Positions 33,001 through 46,479 of a stretch of DNA of 64,000 nucleotides are shown piece after piece; the first letter of the stretch is position 1, and every line of letters begins with the position of its first letter. Origin of the DNA: Xiphias gladius (Eukaryota > Chordata > Actinopteri > Istiophoriformes > Xiphiidae); contig NC_053401.1 in assembly GCF_016859285.1 (NCBI RefSeq), forward strand, positions 11,717,161 to 11,781,160, given 5' to 3'. The translations under genes and the position numbers were made by a program. Below the pieces are notes generated by a model, which saw only the letters and a list, made by a program, of their open reading frames with translations, was not told the DNA's origin and searched no databases.

Positions 33001-34490
33001 AAACTCAAGTGAAGCTCAAAAGCACACATGCGTGCACGCGTGAGCAATGTGCAGGACTAGACCTGTGACCTTTTCATTATGGGACAGCGACATTCAGCAG
33101 TAAAACCAAGGGACCTTTTTGCTGCCCAGAGGCTGCTGTCACCTATTTATTGTACTCCAGTCAGTGTCCCACATGGGAGAGGCCTGCATGTGGAAAATAC
33201 ACTGACCTGATAACCGCAGCTGAGCTATTGACTAGCGGAAAATAAATATAAAATACTTATATGAAATGAGTTTGATTAATGGATGGAAGTAATGCTGCAG
33301 TGCTTTGAGAGCATCACTGGCTCCTGCACATGTAGAGCATCTGGATCCGTAGGACAAAAAGAGAGCGTGTGAAAGTTGGATGAAACATTCCCATGATGTC
33401 AATGCACAATGTCTATCAATATATCATTCAAATTCAACACATTCAGAAACAAAAAAAGAAGCATTTTGAGAAAATGAAGTTATGTATCTATATATTTTCA
33501 ATCTAACAGAATCAAAAAGATTATCGATTGGAGCGCTTATGTCCAAAAAAAAAAGGTTTAGAGTGAAGTACTGATGCCAGCATAGAAAATGCAAGCATGC
33601 TCAGTCAGATTTCCCCAGAAAGTTCATGATCAAGGATTTGAAACCGTAACATGACAAGTTCATGCCAGATACTTGAACCCAATTGAAGTTTTAGGATACT
33701 GTGAATTTTTTGTCTTTAATTATCAAGTTATTGGTTTGGCCCAAACAGCAATCATGGCACAATGCGGTTGTGACCAGGGTGGAAAATTAATGTTAAAACC
33801 ATAAGCCAGTTCCTGGTGAATTCCCTCTCTGGCTGTGAAAGAAGCACAGATCCAACACAGCTCTTCTCTATTTAAAAAAAACAAAACAAAGCCATAAAAC
33901 ATCTGGCTGCTAAGATCTAAAAAGTGGCTTTGGACAATCGGATCAGACCACTCACCATGTCCAGTCAGTGGAAAAAGTTAATTTCCTGCCCTGTTTGTGA
34001 CCCAACTGTTCACTGGAACAGCCCAACTTTTTAAACACTCAGGCACAACAGCAGCCAGTTCGCGGTCAACTGCCTGTACATGAGCCATTAATGGGTTACT
34101 CGCTACAACTGGGAATTCTTTCTCACACTGTAAAAATTAAGAGGAAAAAAACTCTTAAACCCCTGCCTGGGTACAGTGAGCACTCTGTGCCAGAGTGGAA
34201 GAATCTGTTGACTGGCTGCAAAGCACAGGGAGGTGAAGGAAAGCTCATTATTTTTAATGGCGTCTCTGATTGAGAGAGGGACGGAGAGAGAGAGGGATGA
34301 ACCATAATACCACTTTAGCTAGCTCCAGACTACAAACACTGAGACCTTGTCGAAGTGTATGTGAGCATGAACCCCATGCTGTCATATAAAACATGAACTT
34401 GCAGCATGTTACGATTGCCATCATTTCTCAACTGGCAAAACTAATTTTGAATACATTGTTTAGACCTTCTGCAATGAATTGTTTCAATAT
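30050..34490. other. Gene-free stretch 1 downstream of PUS7L
   Basis: No exon with both splice sites and a convincing frame on either strand. Holds a short (CA)n run at 32146-32167 and unique AT-rich DNA. A CCACTTG...CAAGTGG inverted pair at 32231-32249 is noted separately. Confidence 0.5.
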
Positions 34491-34493
34491 TCA

Positions 34494-34690
34494 GTTAAAG
34501 GAATAGAACATTTTGGCATTTGCAAAAAAAATCTGCCTACCAGCACTTCTACATTTTTCTAATTAACGCCTTGCATCTTGGTTTTATGGGCAGTTACGTG
34601 CTGGAATTATGTCTCAGCCAACTGAGTATTTCTTGGCTGCGTTGCCTGGCGTTCCCTGGATCGTCAGTTTCTGAAAGTTACAGAAATGCT
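34494..34690 (-). repeat. Dispersed repeat family B, inverted copy
   Basis: TTAAAGGAATAGAACATTTTG, CTGCCTACCAGCACTTCTAC and TATTTCTTGGCTGCG are in reverse orientation to the copies at 17450 and 59170; the middle of the element is missing. Confidence 0.6.
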
Positions 34691-34904
34691 CAGACAAATA
34701 CCAGTTATCTGGCCACCCCTCAAGCGGACAGATTATAAAGCCATCTTCAGTGCCACGCAGGCCCAGGCCAGATAGTCTAATCATCTAATCGCCTCACCTT
34801 TACTTTCCAACAGCTTTGAACATAGCCAGGCAAGCATTTCCCCCCATTTATAGTCCACGTTTGGCGTCCTGTGTCCTATCATTGCCATCAATGATATCTC
34901 TGTG

Positions 34905-34906
34905 TG

Positions 34907-34982
<76 letters not shown>

Positions 34983-35023
34983 ATTTGTAAAACATGTTTC
35001 TGCGTGTGTGTGTGTGTGTGTGT
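34905..35023. repeat. (TG)n microsatellite
   Basis: TG repeat to 34981, then a short spacer and a second TG run at 35004-35023. Confidence 0.95.
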
Positions 35024-35029
35024 CTATGT

Positions 35030-37940
35030 GTGTGTTCATAGATAGGCCACTTAACCCAGTGTGTGTCTGCTGGGTTCAGAGCCTGAGGAGGAGAGGGAGA
35101 AAGAGAGAGAGCTGTCCTCCAGGTGATTGATGGAGCAGCTTCCTGTCCTCGTGGAGGTTATTGAGGAGCTCTGAGGGACCATTGTTATTTCCTGATGCTC
35201 TTAAAAATCTTGCTCCAATCTGCTTTAACCCCTTAACTCATTTTTTTTTCACTTTCTCACTCCTTTCACCCTCCACTCTACAAAGCCCCCTGCCCCTTTC
35301 CTCTCACCCTCCCTCTTTTTACAGGAGAATGACAGATGCTGTTTACATACGGCCCGCTGATATCTCCATACACCAAATTATCTACACAGTATCTCACATC
35401 CAGCCATGCTTTGACCATTAGATAATATGTTGAGAAAAGTAAAAGCACTAATTATCATAGATCTATGCTAACAGACTATATCCTGCTTAAATTGGCTGTG
35501 GCACATACAAACAGCCAGGCATTGGGCCTATGGCACATACATCTCACCGATGTTTGTCTACTCCCTCTCATTCTCTCTGTTTGTCTCTCACCCTACTATT
35601 TTTTTCTTTTCTGCCTCATGTCTACAATGTATGAAAAAGAAAAGAATAGTTAATCATTTAGGGCAATACTGTACGCTTAATCACTTACTTACTTGCTATA
35701 AGGTAAGTAAGCACATTTCCCAAAATGTCAAACAATTTCCTCCACAAAACAATTAAAACTAGAGAAGTGAAAAATGTGAGTGAGTAGTTGAGTGGGTTGC
35801 TTATTGCTTGCTTGTTTTCCCCAAATTATTTGAAACAAGCAAATCTGCATCAGAACTCCATTGTATTCTTTTACATTTAAGAAAAACAACATTATAAAGT
35901 ACCATACCCAAAGTACAATGAGCTTGTTTAGCCTGTTAACCACAAAGCATGTAAAGTATACTTTGTATGACTGCCAAAGCATACCAAAGGTTTTTAGATT
36001 GATTTCCAACTTCCAGGCAAACATTGGTTTAAGCTAATTAAAGAAAAAATGAAAATGAAATTGGAAAAATTCAAATGTACCCTAAGATCAGAAATCCATC
36101 ACAATAAGCATTAAATCATACTTATCTGTTTATTTATTTTTTTCAGCCATGGTAATCCAAATGCAAGCAGGGGCTGTTTTACTGTTGTTGGAAAATCAGT
36201 CCCAATGCTTCCTAAGGCACAGCACTGGGCTTGAGATGCATTACCTACACCTTCATATTTAAGCCACTTACAGTGTATTTGTCTCTTGCTCTGTGTGCTT
36301 TTAGTAACTTCGCAACATCAGAATTAAAAAATAAATTATTTTATAAAGCAATGTGTTTTAAATGTCCTTAATGAGGATTCTCTCTGTGCCTTTGGAGTCT
36401 CAGTAATACAGTCTCAGATGTCTGAGTTTCCCCCCAAGAACTTGAATGCACCAAAATAGATCAGAATAGGCAGATTTTCTGTCTTCATCAAGTGTCATGA
36501 CTGAAAATCAACACTGGAAGGTGGAATTCCTCAATTCACTCTTAGAAAATGGTTTGCAGTAATTTAAAGAATGTAATTTAGTATGTTTCTAATAGGTTGA
36601 ATCATTGATGATCACCACTATTTTTCTTCAAGAGTTAATAAGATGCAAACTGCACTCCCATCCAGACTTACAAAAACCACAAAGTGCAGCCCTCCCTTCA
36701 GGGCTCCTTACTTGTGTTTCTTGTCAACCTCCACGTCTGTGAAGTTCACAAATAGTCTTATATAAATAATTGTGCTCTCAGTCCAGACAGACTGAGCATC
36801 ACTCGCTGGTCTGTAAACCCAAATGACACTAACTGTCAGTGAAGAGGACAGAGACAGAGGGAGAGACGACAAAACACAAAGGGGTTGAGAAGCAAGAACA
36901 GAAAGTATGAAGTATGCGGCAGTTAAATGTCTAATTAAATTTACTTTGAGGGGAAATTGCCAAGAATGGAGCCATTGTTATGGGGCATCTGGAAAAACGT
37001 GACATGCATCTATGCATGTGGTTCTTTGAAAACCGATGTTCTGCCGAGGAAATGGATTAGGTGCAGTTAGCAGGAGAAAAAAAAGAGAGAAAGAGCAAAG
37101 TCATTCACCATCATAAATGAACATGAAAACACTGAATTGGTGGCTTTCTGTTGAGTAAAAACAACTCAGGACAACAGATGGGATGATATGCGATTGGTTT
37201 GGGAATAAAACAGTTCAGGCCACACAGGGAGAGAGATATACAAAATTGCTTGTAGATGCACATAATGATAAAACCACATAGCCACTCTGTAGCTACATAG
37301 TACACAACCATACCATGACTGATCCGAAACACTTCCGCCATTCTCCCTCTATTGTTGAACTTTCTTATCAGCTCCTTGCTATGATTTGTGCAAATACACA
37401 GGCTCAATGGACCACCATGCCCTCCTTTTTATTCAGTGACATGGTTCTTTGGAGAAGCACAAAGCCTACATGTCTTACTGATCACCTCTGGGAGTTCAAC
37501 ACATTCACACAGAGACATGAGAACATCCTTCACAGCCAATTTATCCTAAATGGATTTATCTCCTACATCAACATATTCAACCTGTCAAAAGAAGTCTTAT
37601 CGGAGGGCAAGGACAGGGCGCTGGCCTGTCTTTGGACTGCATGTTTGACTTAGAGTACTCGCACATTACAGTGCATTTAGGAGAAATGCAGTTTTAATGG
37701 AGGTAAACTTTTACTGTTCCATCCTAAGAAATGCTTGTGAAAGCAGGTCACAGAAAATGTTTCTCAAACTGCTTCTAAATCAATAAACATAAAACGTGAG
37801 CTTGACTCATGGCCTGGATAAGCTGGTCAGCTGGATGATTTAGCTCCAGGTTGTTGAGAGAGAGCACTTAAATGGTCAGTGTTTCCACTGTTAAGACAGA
37901 CGAAAGATTCTGTAGCTTTTCCTCTAGCACCACCAAAAAG
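35030..37940. other. Gene-free stretch 2
   Basis: No supported gene. Mostly unique AT-rich sequence with pyrimidine-rich segments around 35240-35320. Confidence 0.5.
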
Positions 37941-37949
37941 GTTGACATT

Positions 37950-38365
37950 TGTGGTTTTGATTGAAATTTATGAACAACCCAGAAAATGTGGTTCAGATGT
38001 TCATGTTCCTCTCAGCATAAATTCTAGTAACTTTGGTGACCCCTTAATTTTTCATATAGATCACGAGGTCAAAATTTTAATTTACACCATACTTTGGATT
38101 ATGGCCAAATACTTGTAACTGTAATGGCATTCCCACCAGCTTCCGGTATGTTTTGTGCTACTGTAAATAGCAAACGTTACCAAGCTAATTAGCATATGTT
38201 TGCATGTTAAGATGTGAAACTAAGATGGTTAAAATGGTAAGCATTATATCTGCTAAGCATGTCAGCATTGTAACATGCTCACGTTAGCATTTAACTCAAA
38301 GGAACGCTGTGCCTGAATGCGGCCCTACAGAACCGCTGGCATGGCTGTAGACTCGTAGTCTTGTA
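37950..38365 (+). repeat. Dispersed repeat family C, copy 1
   Basis: Ends in CACGTTAGCATTTAACTCAAAG...CATGGCTGTAGACTC, as does the copy at 45995-46475. Sequence rich in GCTAA/TTAGC words. Confidence 0.65.
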
Positions 38366-38369
38366 TAAT

Positions 38370-40147
38370 ATTTTCCACATCAGCTTATTTTCTGTTGTAA
38401 TCATTATTTTAGAAAAAAAAAATTAAAATATTGTTCACAAAAACAGTGACCTAATCCTGATGTGCTGTGCTCAGAACTGTTCAATTATGAGTTGATGTAA
38501 GCTATTATTTTGGAAATGAACTCTCCCTACATAGTGCATAATGTGGAATTATTAGCACTGGAATCTGCTAGCTTTTCTGACAGTATTTAGTGGAAAGCGA
38601 AGGCTCAAAGTCTGACCAGAAGGTTGCTTGAAGCGAATTGAAACTGCTGAATACTATGCCCCCCAAAAAATGAGGGCTTCCATTGCATATCTCTCTCTAT
38701 CCTAGTGGAAAAGTGGCTTTGCTGCCTTTAACTACGTTCATGCATCCAATATTTTACCTTTTCTGCAAGTCTTGGTCACAGTGGTAACAGGCCAGGGTGT
38801 AAAAATTTAACAGTCTATTTCAAAAGTGCCCATGAATTCTACTACTTTCAATCATGTGTAAGGCAGTGGAAAAAGCTGTTCATATTGTGTTAGCCTTAGC
38901 CTGGATTGCAGGAATGACTCAGGGCTGAAGCTTTTGACTGTGACGCTCACTTTTGTGGTGAAGTCTGCATGATTTATCAAGATAAGGGCTGAGTAACTGT
39001 GGATCTAGTATAGCTGATTTCCTACAGGAGTCTACAATGACTGCATGTAAGGATTTTTTTCTTTTCTTTTTTAATGCACAATCTGTCTGAGCACATCAAA
39101 GAAACATTCTTGTGTAGGAAAGTCCGACATTTTAGGAACGTTCAAGGCAGATTCTAACATAAATACATCTGAACATCTGCAGGCGTACATACTATATAAT
39201 AGAAGGTTTCCTCACTTCTGTCACATCTGGGTTATTGCATCAACTTTTTTCATGTGTTCGCTTGCAGCTCCACTGGGAGAAAGGCAGAGGTGGGGAGAAA
39301 TGGAAATTACCTTACTTGGATATATTTACACTCAATGGTTAAAGCAACATTATCTAATCGATTTGGCCGATAAGAGTTAGAAAAAGAAATCAGTGTGTTT
39401 ATGAGCAATTATGTAACTTGTCTCCTTAATTCTCTTTAATTCCTGTGATCTCCTGTGAACAGCTCATTGGGATTGGCGGTGCTGATGGCCTCATAGGGAC
39501 CAAAGGATCAAGAAATAGCTAAATACCTATTGGTCCTACGAAACTCCATTTGACTATCATAACATAAAAAAACATAATAATTCGAAATGAATTATAAATA
39601 GTATTCCATATTTTTGTGTCTAGTTTCTCTCTTGTACAGCTTTACTCACAACATGTTCTTTGTCCCAGTTTTTGTCTCATTTCAAGGTTTTCTTCTCTTT
39701 CTGCTTTGTTTGTCTTTCTGTGTCTTTCCCTGTGGTCTCTCCATTTTCTTTCCCCTTTCCTCTGCTTAGTGAGTGAATTAACAGACTTTGAATGGCTTTT
39801 TAAGAAAGCCAGACCTCTGTGGTTTGGAGAGCACGTGATGGTCAGACAGGCTAGGTTTGAGGTGTTGTCACACATCTGCATTATGCAACTACAAAGTGGA
39901 TATTATTACTCCTCTAAGACATTGAAGAGGAAAATTTTGACTTCATTATGAGTCCACAAAGAAGCTAAGTTGTCAAATGACCACACATGAACAGATATAT
40001 TCTTTTTAAAGCAGGGATAGAGTATTAAGTCTTTGGAAATTGGATTTGGAAATAATAGTAAACTTGATTAACCTCTCCATACTTGAGTTGTGCCCCATGC
40101 ATTTTCCATCTGCTTTGCTTGGATGTACAATGTGCATTCATCCAATA
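38370..40147. other. Gene-free stretch 3
   Basis: No supported gene; contains a long pyrimidine tract at about 39616-39770 followed by a short open frame discussed in the findings. Confidence 0.5.
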
Positions 40148-40702
40148 CTTAAAGCTGCTATAGTCAATATTTTTACATCAATAATAGATCAAATGACTAT
40201 GTGTAACATGAAAGGGAGCGTCTGTAGTGACAAACCCACAGAAAATTATCACCCAACTCTGCAGTTCCCCTTAGCTCTGTGAAGCGTTTCAGTTCATCGT
40301 TCATTGGTTTTATGGCGCACAACTTTACTGTTTTGATTAATTCTCTCAGCTCTTATCAGCACTGTTCCCATCTGTTTTTAGCAAAAATGTTCTCAAACCC
40401 ACCGTATGCTACCCAGCACTAAATGGTTGACAAGGTTAGCATCAGTTAGCTAACCTGCTGGAACCTTTAGCAGCTAAAGAGCCAGATAATACCTTCAGCA
40501 GTTTGACTGAATATTAGACATATTTTCATCAGATTGCCAGAAAGGGTCTCCTAATAAATCCTTCTGTTGCTCAATGTCTGCTAGGTGTGTAAAAAGGCAA
40601 CTGTTTGCTGCCATATTGACTTTAGGTTGTTGCGCTGCCCCCAAGCATTAAAAACCGACAACAACAACAAAAATCAGGTTTATCCGTAGTAGCAGCTTTA
40701 AG
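40148..40702. mobile_element. MITE family D, long form (555 bp)
   Basis: CTTAAAGCTGCTA at the left end is repeated inverted at the right end (TAGCAGCTTTAAG, 40690-40702). No coding capacity. Internal block AATTATCACCCAACTCTGCAG (about 40244-40263) is shared with the element at 63585-63943. Confidence 0.75.
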
Positions 40703-40709
40703 ATGTTAG

Positions 40710-41990
40710 GACACTATCCCCCAGTCTTGTTGTCTGTGCGTGTGTGTCAGGTGAAACGGAACGAGTAGGGCAAGAGTGATCTGAAAAAAGACAGAAAAAC
40801 TAAGAAAAAACAGATTCTCTTAATACTTTTCACATTTAGTGTATTTCCTATTTTATTTAAAGTTAGTTTTTGTTGTGAATACCATCAGTTTTTGCAGTGG
40901 AAAACTTAACTGCTTCTCACTCACACTTTGACCAGGATGGGTAACAGTCTTTGACGACAAACATACTGTACTATGAGACTGTGTATTAAGTATGCAACAC
41001 TTACACACTGGAAAAAACTATTATGGTGTGACTTGCTGATTTGGACCAATGGAAATACCCAAATTAAAGAAAACACCTACATATGTGTCTTAATAAAGTG
41101 CTGTGCCATTTCAAACTGTATGATTTGGCCTTGATTCAATAAAAAGTGTGTGACACTGATTTAAATCATCCCAATGGTGTTCATTTGGGTTGAGGCCTGG
41201 GACAGCCATAAAGGTGTTTCCACTGCACCTTAAGAGGCAGGTTGCAGCACCTGAGCAGCTGTTACCCCTTTTTTAAAGAATTTATATTGACGCGTAGTCC
41301 AAGTTCCTATGTCCGCTGGGGATCGTCAGTTTCAGCTTGCTAAAACAAGTCCTAACTTCACTTCAAGATTGTGAACTATGTTGCATCGTAATGTATACAG
41401 TAGTAGTACCCTATAAAATATGACTCTTTTAGCTTTCGTCCCATCTGCATTTCTGTGTTGAGATCAGATCAGAACACACTCCGCTCCTGCTGGAGTGCCT
41501 TCCCTGTCCTCACAGGTCCTGCTGGAGGTAGGGTATCGGATGACACATTCCCACACTCCCAGTCAGGCGTGGGAGAGTGCGGTGGGTTGGGCAACACGGC
41601 ATGATCTGGTCTCACACGTGCCTCGCTGCCTCTGTCAGAACTGGCACACATAGACAGGGACGCAGACACCTATGCCGATAATCCACAGTGATATCCTTGT
41701 GCGTGTGCAAACTGTAAGACTACTGTATGCAACTTGTAAAATATGCAAGAAATGAAAAGGCATGCACACACGCACATGTACACTAAGATAAGAAAGAAGA
41801 CAAGCTCAGGCTGTCAACCAGATTAAGATGATTACAAGATCCATATGAGAAAAAGGGCATAGGTTTCTCAGTGACAAAAGAAAGAAATGGGATAACAGGA
41901 AGAAATATAAAAAAGTTAAAGAAGTATGTAAAGAAAACACTTTTTACCCTTCAGTTTTGTACAGATGAAAGAAATGGGCTATAACGTGTT
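40710..41990. other. Gene-free stretch 4
   Basis: Nothing recognised. A slightly GC-richer patch at about 41480-41660 has no convincing exon. Confidence 0.5.
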
Positions 41991-41994
41991 AGTC

Positions 41995-42180
41995 ATTTTT
42001 GATGGGCAGATTTTGTTACTTTCGGATAGAGTCAGGCTTGCGGCGAAGCTAACCAGCTTCATACAGGCATGAGAGCTGTATCAGTCTTCTCATGAAAATC
42101 TCGCCAAGAAAGCAAATAAGCATATTTCCCCATATGTCCAAAACTATAACGTTAAAGGGAATTAACCCGCAGACTTTTAG
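41995..42180 (+). repeat. Dispersed repeat family B, copy 2
   Basis: Contains CAGATTTTGTTACTTTCGGA, GCGAAGCTAACCAGC, TATCAGTCTTCTCATG and GCAAATAAGCATATTTCCCC, in the same order as in the copy at 59170-59480. Confidence 0.6.
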
Positions 42181-42319
42181 ACAGTGTAAGCAGTCCTTGA
42201 TTTTCAATCCAGACACTGAAGTTGCAGTGCTGGACTACATGTCTGATTACATGGCTGTGAGGTCCTTGAGTTTTGTGAAGTGTCTGTGATGTTCATGCTC
42301 CCACTGCGACCTTTGTTGT

Positions 42320-42343
42320 AAAAAAAAAAAAAAAAAAAAAAAA
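42320..42343. repeat. Poly-A run
   Basis: About 24 A residues. Confidence 0.9.
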
Positions 42344-42349
42344 GGAAAG

Positions 42350-43790
42350 AAAAAAACCCGCCCCGTGCTTTTACAACACCCCCATGAGACCCATATTCCA
42401 CAGGTCGAAAGAGTAAAGGCTGAGAAATGGGCGTTAAAGTTCAGCACTGTCATGTGAATGGACTGACAATGGCCATTTTACAGTCAGAAAGAACGGCTTC
42501 ACACATGCCTTTGAGGGCAGATTTTAGTGGCTTTTAGTCAAAGCATGTGTGTGTGTGAGTGGTTGTGAGTGAGAGAAAAAAAAAGGTACTTACACTAAAT
42601 CTGTAACTAATCCATTTCCCACAAGCATCAGGCTCTCTAACGTCTCAGTATCACTGGTTTACAACACCACATCCACATGTTGAGCGCTGGCTGGCCGGTA
42701 AACAAACATGTGTTTGTGATGTTTATTGTTTCTGGCTTGAGGTTTTACCATTGAGCATACAATTTCATCATGAAAAGCACTGTTGAACCACCCCTCCGAG
42801 CACAGTACTGATTATAGACTGATCTGGTTGTAACAATAGACAAGATTCAAGAAAAAGAGACAGTCCAACTGTTGTTAAAAAAGTGCAAAGGCCTTGGTTT
42901 TTTTGGGGAATAGAGTCAAGAAGCTGTTTATACTGAGTGTTACTGATATGTCACTGATTGTATTGTACAGTTCAGAGGCGTGGAATCCTTCTTGCTAGGC
43001 CAATTTATAAGAAAACATTCCCGACAATAACTAGGACTAAAGGGATAAATGTGATGGAAACCATTTTTTTCACATTTATGGCCTCCAGACCCCTGCTCAA
43101 CCCAAAGGGACTGCTACCCTGATTGCACACCTCCATCCATGGCTCCATCTCAGAGCAGTTAGATGGTGGTCTTTGGTTGCTAATAGCCTCGTGTCCACTG
43201 GGGAGAACCACTGTTTAAAAATCAAATTGCACTGGAAAACAAATGAAATGATCTCATTTTCTGGCAAACTATTACTGGCGCAAAAATAAAAAATTAAGTC
43301 TGAATTTAAGGGAAAAAGTGTAAGGACATTTTTTTTTCGAAGTGGTGGGCCGTGTCACTGGGTGGCTTGTTATTAGTGTCACAGGCCATCACCTTCAGCC
43401 TGGATTAAATCTCCTTAAAGAGCTTGAGCAATGTCCCAGACTAAACTCCATACGACAGGATCTAGTGAAATGCGTCTAAATTAGCGTGTGATAGTGCCTT
43501 AATGCCTCTGACTTATTTTTTTTTTCTTCACAATTTTTTTCTTTATTGGCCATGTGAAAGGCACAGCCAGCCAATACAAACTGGATCACATAAATAGTTC
43601 CATTACTAATGTATGTATGTTATTTTTGAATATTACGAGAATTCACTGCCAAGCTTTATCATGTGTTAGAGAATCGGGATGGGCAAAAGCTAATTGCTGC
43701 ATACCTGCCTTAGACGGCAAAAAAAGCTCTTTTTAACATTTGCTCTTTGATGTCCTTAGTATTTGCTAGTCAGTTCTTAGTTTTTTGTCA
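42350..43790. other. Gene-free stretch 5
   Basis: Nothing recognised on either strand. Confidence 0.5.
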
Positions 43791-43794
43791 AAAT

Positions 43795-44060
43795 AAAAGT
43801 GACCAAAAAAAAGTCCAATATTCACTCTCCTTTAGCTCGGTTTTAGCGATGCACCAGCTCCTGAGGGGAATATCTGGCTCTTTTGCCTCAAACTTCTCTG
43901 CTAAGTTCACCAACTAGTTGCCAACTTTGTCTGTCTGCCATTTGGTGCTGGGAAGGTAGTGTACAGTGTTTTTAATCAGAGCTTTTTAGCTCTGAAACCG
44001 GTATCTGCTGTGGCCGGAATTGACTCTCATGAGCGCGATGACAGTGGACCAAAACAGTAA
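43795..44060 (-). repeat. Diverged relative of MITE family D, inverted
   Basis: ATATCTGGCTCTTTTGCC and GCCATTTGGTGCTGGG match, in reverse orientation, TAGCAGCTAAAGAGCCAGATAA and CCAGCACTAAATGG inside the 40148-40702 element. Ends not clear. Confidence 0.45.
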
Positions 44061-44069
44061 AGGTTTGGG

Positions 44070-45990
44070 TGACAAAAAAAAAAAAAAAAAAAGCTGAAAG
44101 AAACAAGAACACTTCTATGCTGAGGGGAACCACAACGTTTGATGGCAATGATCTGTAGGTTCATCACTAGGAACTGACACCTTTCATATACACATTTGGT
44201 CCATTGTTAATATAAATATATTTATTACAGCACTTTTAAGTTTCAGTGACTATCCTCGCAACAAAGGATATATCCCAAATGTTTAAAGATAGTACCTCTC
44301 CTGATTTTAATTGGCCATAGGAGAAATTATATTACTCTAACCAAAGTGTTTTTGTTTTTAAAAAGAAGACAAAAAGATTAAATAGAAATCAATTGGATAA
44401 CTTATAAAAAACAACACTTTTTTACAGTGTATCCTGACTGCAGGCTTTCCAGACTGACGCCAAAAAAAAGCTTTATCTTGAGATCCAACTCCTGGCTCAA
44501 AACTGTGTACTTTAGACAAAACGTAGGTTCATGCCAAACATGGGATATCCTCCATCTGACAAGAGTGACACCTACACTTGAAAATACTTTGTGGCATTAA
44601 AGTACTTGCTCTAATAGAATTAGCAAGGCACTAAACACAGAAGATAAGGATGAAAACAGCCATCAGCATAATTAAATTTAATGTCCCACATCTTTAAGAT
44701 TGAAAACACATGTGTACATTAACCTTCCTGTAAAGGTTGTCAATCAGTTTATCATCAGCCTATAAAAACTTTGTGTGGTTTGTCAACTCATGTAAACTCA
44801 GTGTGCTTTCATCTTGTGCTTGAGTATAAAATCATTTTGTAAGAGCAGCTTTAACCTTTTTTTTTTTTCAAGTGATGGATTTTTTTCATTTTGGAATAAA
44901 ATCAATAACAGATGTACTCCATGTGTTTCCTCCTGCCCACCTGGCAGGTGGAGTTTAATGCACCAAGAGCAAAAATGAAAGATTAAATATGTATTCACTC
45001 TCTGATAAACACATTTTGTAACCCAAATGCATGCATGCAAAACTTTTAATGACATTTTAATGAGACATGTGAGTAGATATGTGTATATATGGGCAGTAGT
45101 AGAGGTATATTGTGCTGCAAAATAATAAGATAAAAACGTTGGTTTATCCAAAGTGCCATTGTTGGATATAAAACTCACAAACTAATAGGCACAAACTTTT
45201 TAGGAGAAAAAACACTTACTCAGTTCCTCCATGTAAAAAAGTGAATAATACTCAGTCTGTGGCTGTAATTTTGTCAAACAAAACCTAAGGCTTACAGATA
45301 ATCAACTAGGCTTAAATTCCCGCATAACAAATCTCATCAACAACAGTTTGTGGCTCACTGAGCCGAGCCGGCAGCAGTCTATCTCTGCAGCAACCCTGTC
45401 ACAGATCCACCATGGAAAGGAAGAGCATGTCACAACAGATCAGCTGTTTGTTAAGAGGCAGAGTCACACGCTAATGGCAACAATGTGTTTTCTCTCCCTG
45501 CAGACGCCTCAGCAGCGGATAGCCGTATGCGCTCCCGGCTAACTCCGCTTGTACCCTGCAATTTTCCAAGGATAACTGGGGAGGTTATTTCCATGCAGGG
45601 GTCAAACTCAAACACAGGGGCATCATTTGAAAGCTGTGAGCAGGTTCAGGAGGAGTTCAAGGGAAGCAGGGCATCATTTTCACAATTAGCCTCGCTTTAA
45701 GTACTGAGGCCCTTTGCCATAATTGAGGCTTTTGGTTTTGTGCATGGTGTTTATTAGCTCTATTATGGTTGATTCAGAGCTGGTTTGACCAGTTCCTGTT
45801 CTCTCAGTTCTTGTTTCTGTGTGCTGGACTAAGCTATGCTTCAGGTGGTAGGTGTGCTTGCGTGTATTCATGCAATTTACTTATGTCAGAGTGGATTACG
45901 GTGTTTGCAGGCAGAAATTGTGGCATTTTACTTAAATAAAGCATAATAAGTGTGCTTTCATCATCTTGCTTTCATCATGGCAATATCAGT
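44070..45990. other. Gene-free stretch 6
   Basis: Nothing recognised; poly-A run near 44073-44092. Confidence 0.5.
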
Positions 45991-45994
45991 CTGC

Positions 45995-46475
45995 CTAATG
46001 GCCAGTCCCCCACCTTGGTCCAGACGGATATCCCTGAACAGCTGTCGAATGGATTGTCATGAAATTTTGTGCAGACCTTCATGGTTTCCAGAGACTGAAT
46101 TGCAATGATTTTGGTAATACCTCTGACTTTTCCTTTGTCACCACCTTGAGGTTGTGTGTGAAATGTCTTGACAACCACTGGATAGCTTTGCATGAAATTT
46201 GGTCGAGATATTCATGTTCCCCCAGGAAGAATTGTAATAATTTTGTTGATCCCTCAACTTTTCATTTAGCAGCATCATACTAGTACTTTGTTATTGCTAA
46301 TTAGCAAGTGTTAGCATGCTAACAAGCTAAACTAAGATTGTGATTATGCTAAACATTATACATCAGCCTGTTAGCATTGCCATTATTAGCATGCTGACGT
46401 TAGCATTTAGCCCACTGTGCATATAGTAAGTACAGCCTGACAGAGCTGCTAGCATGGCTGTAGACTTTTAGACAC
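45995..46475 (+). repeat. Dispersed repeat family C, copy 2
   Basis: Contains GATTGTCATGAAATTTTGTG, GCATGAAATTTGGTCGAGAT, TTAGCATGCTAACAAGCTAA, GCATGCTGACGTTAGCATTTAG and GCTAGCATGGCTGTAGAC. Confidence 0.7.
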
Positions 46476-46479
46476 TAAC

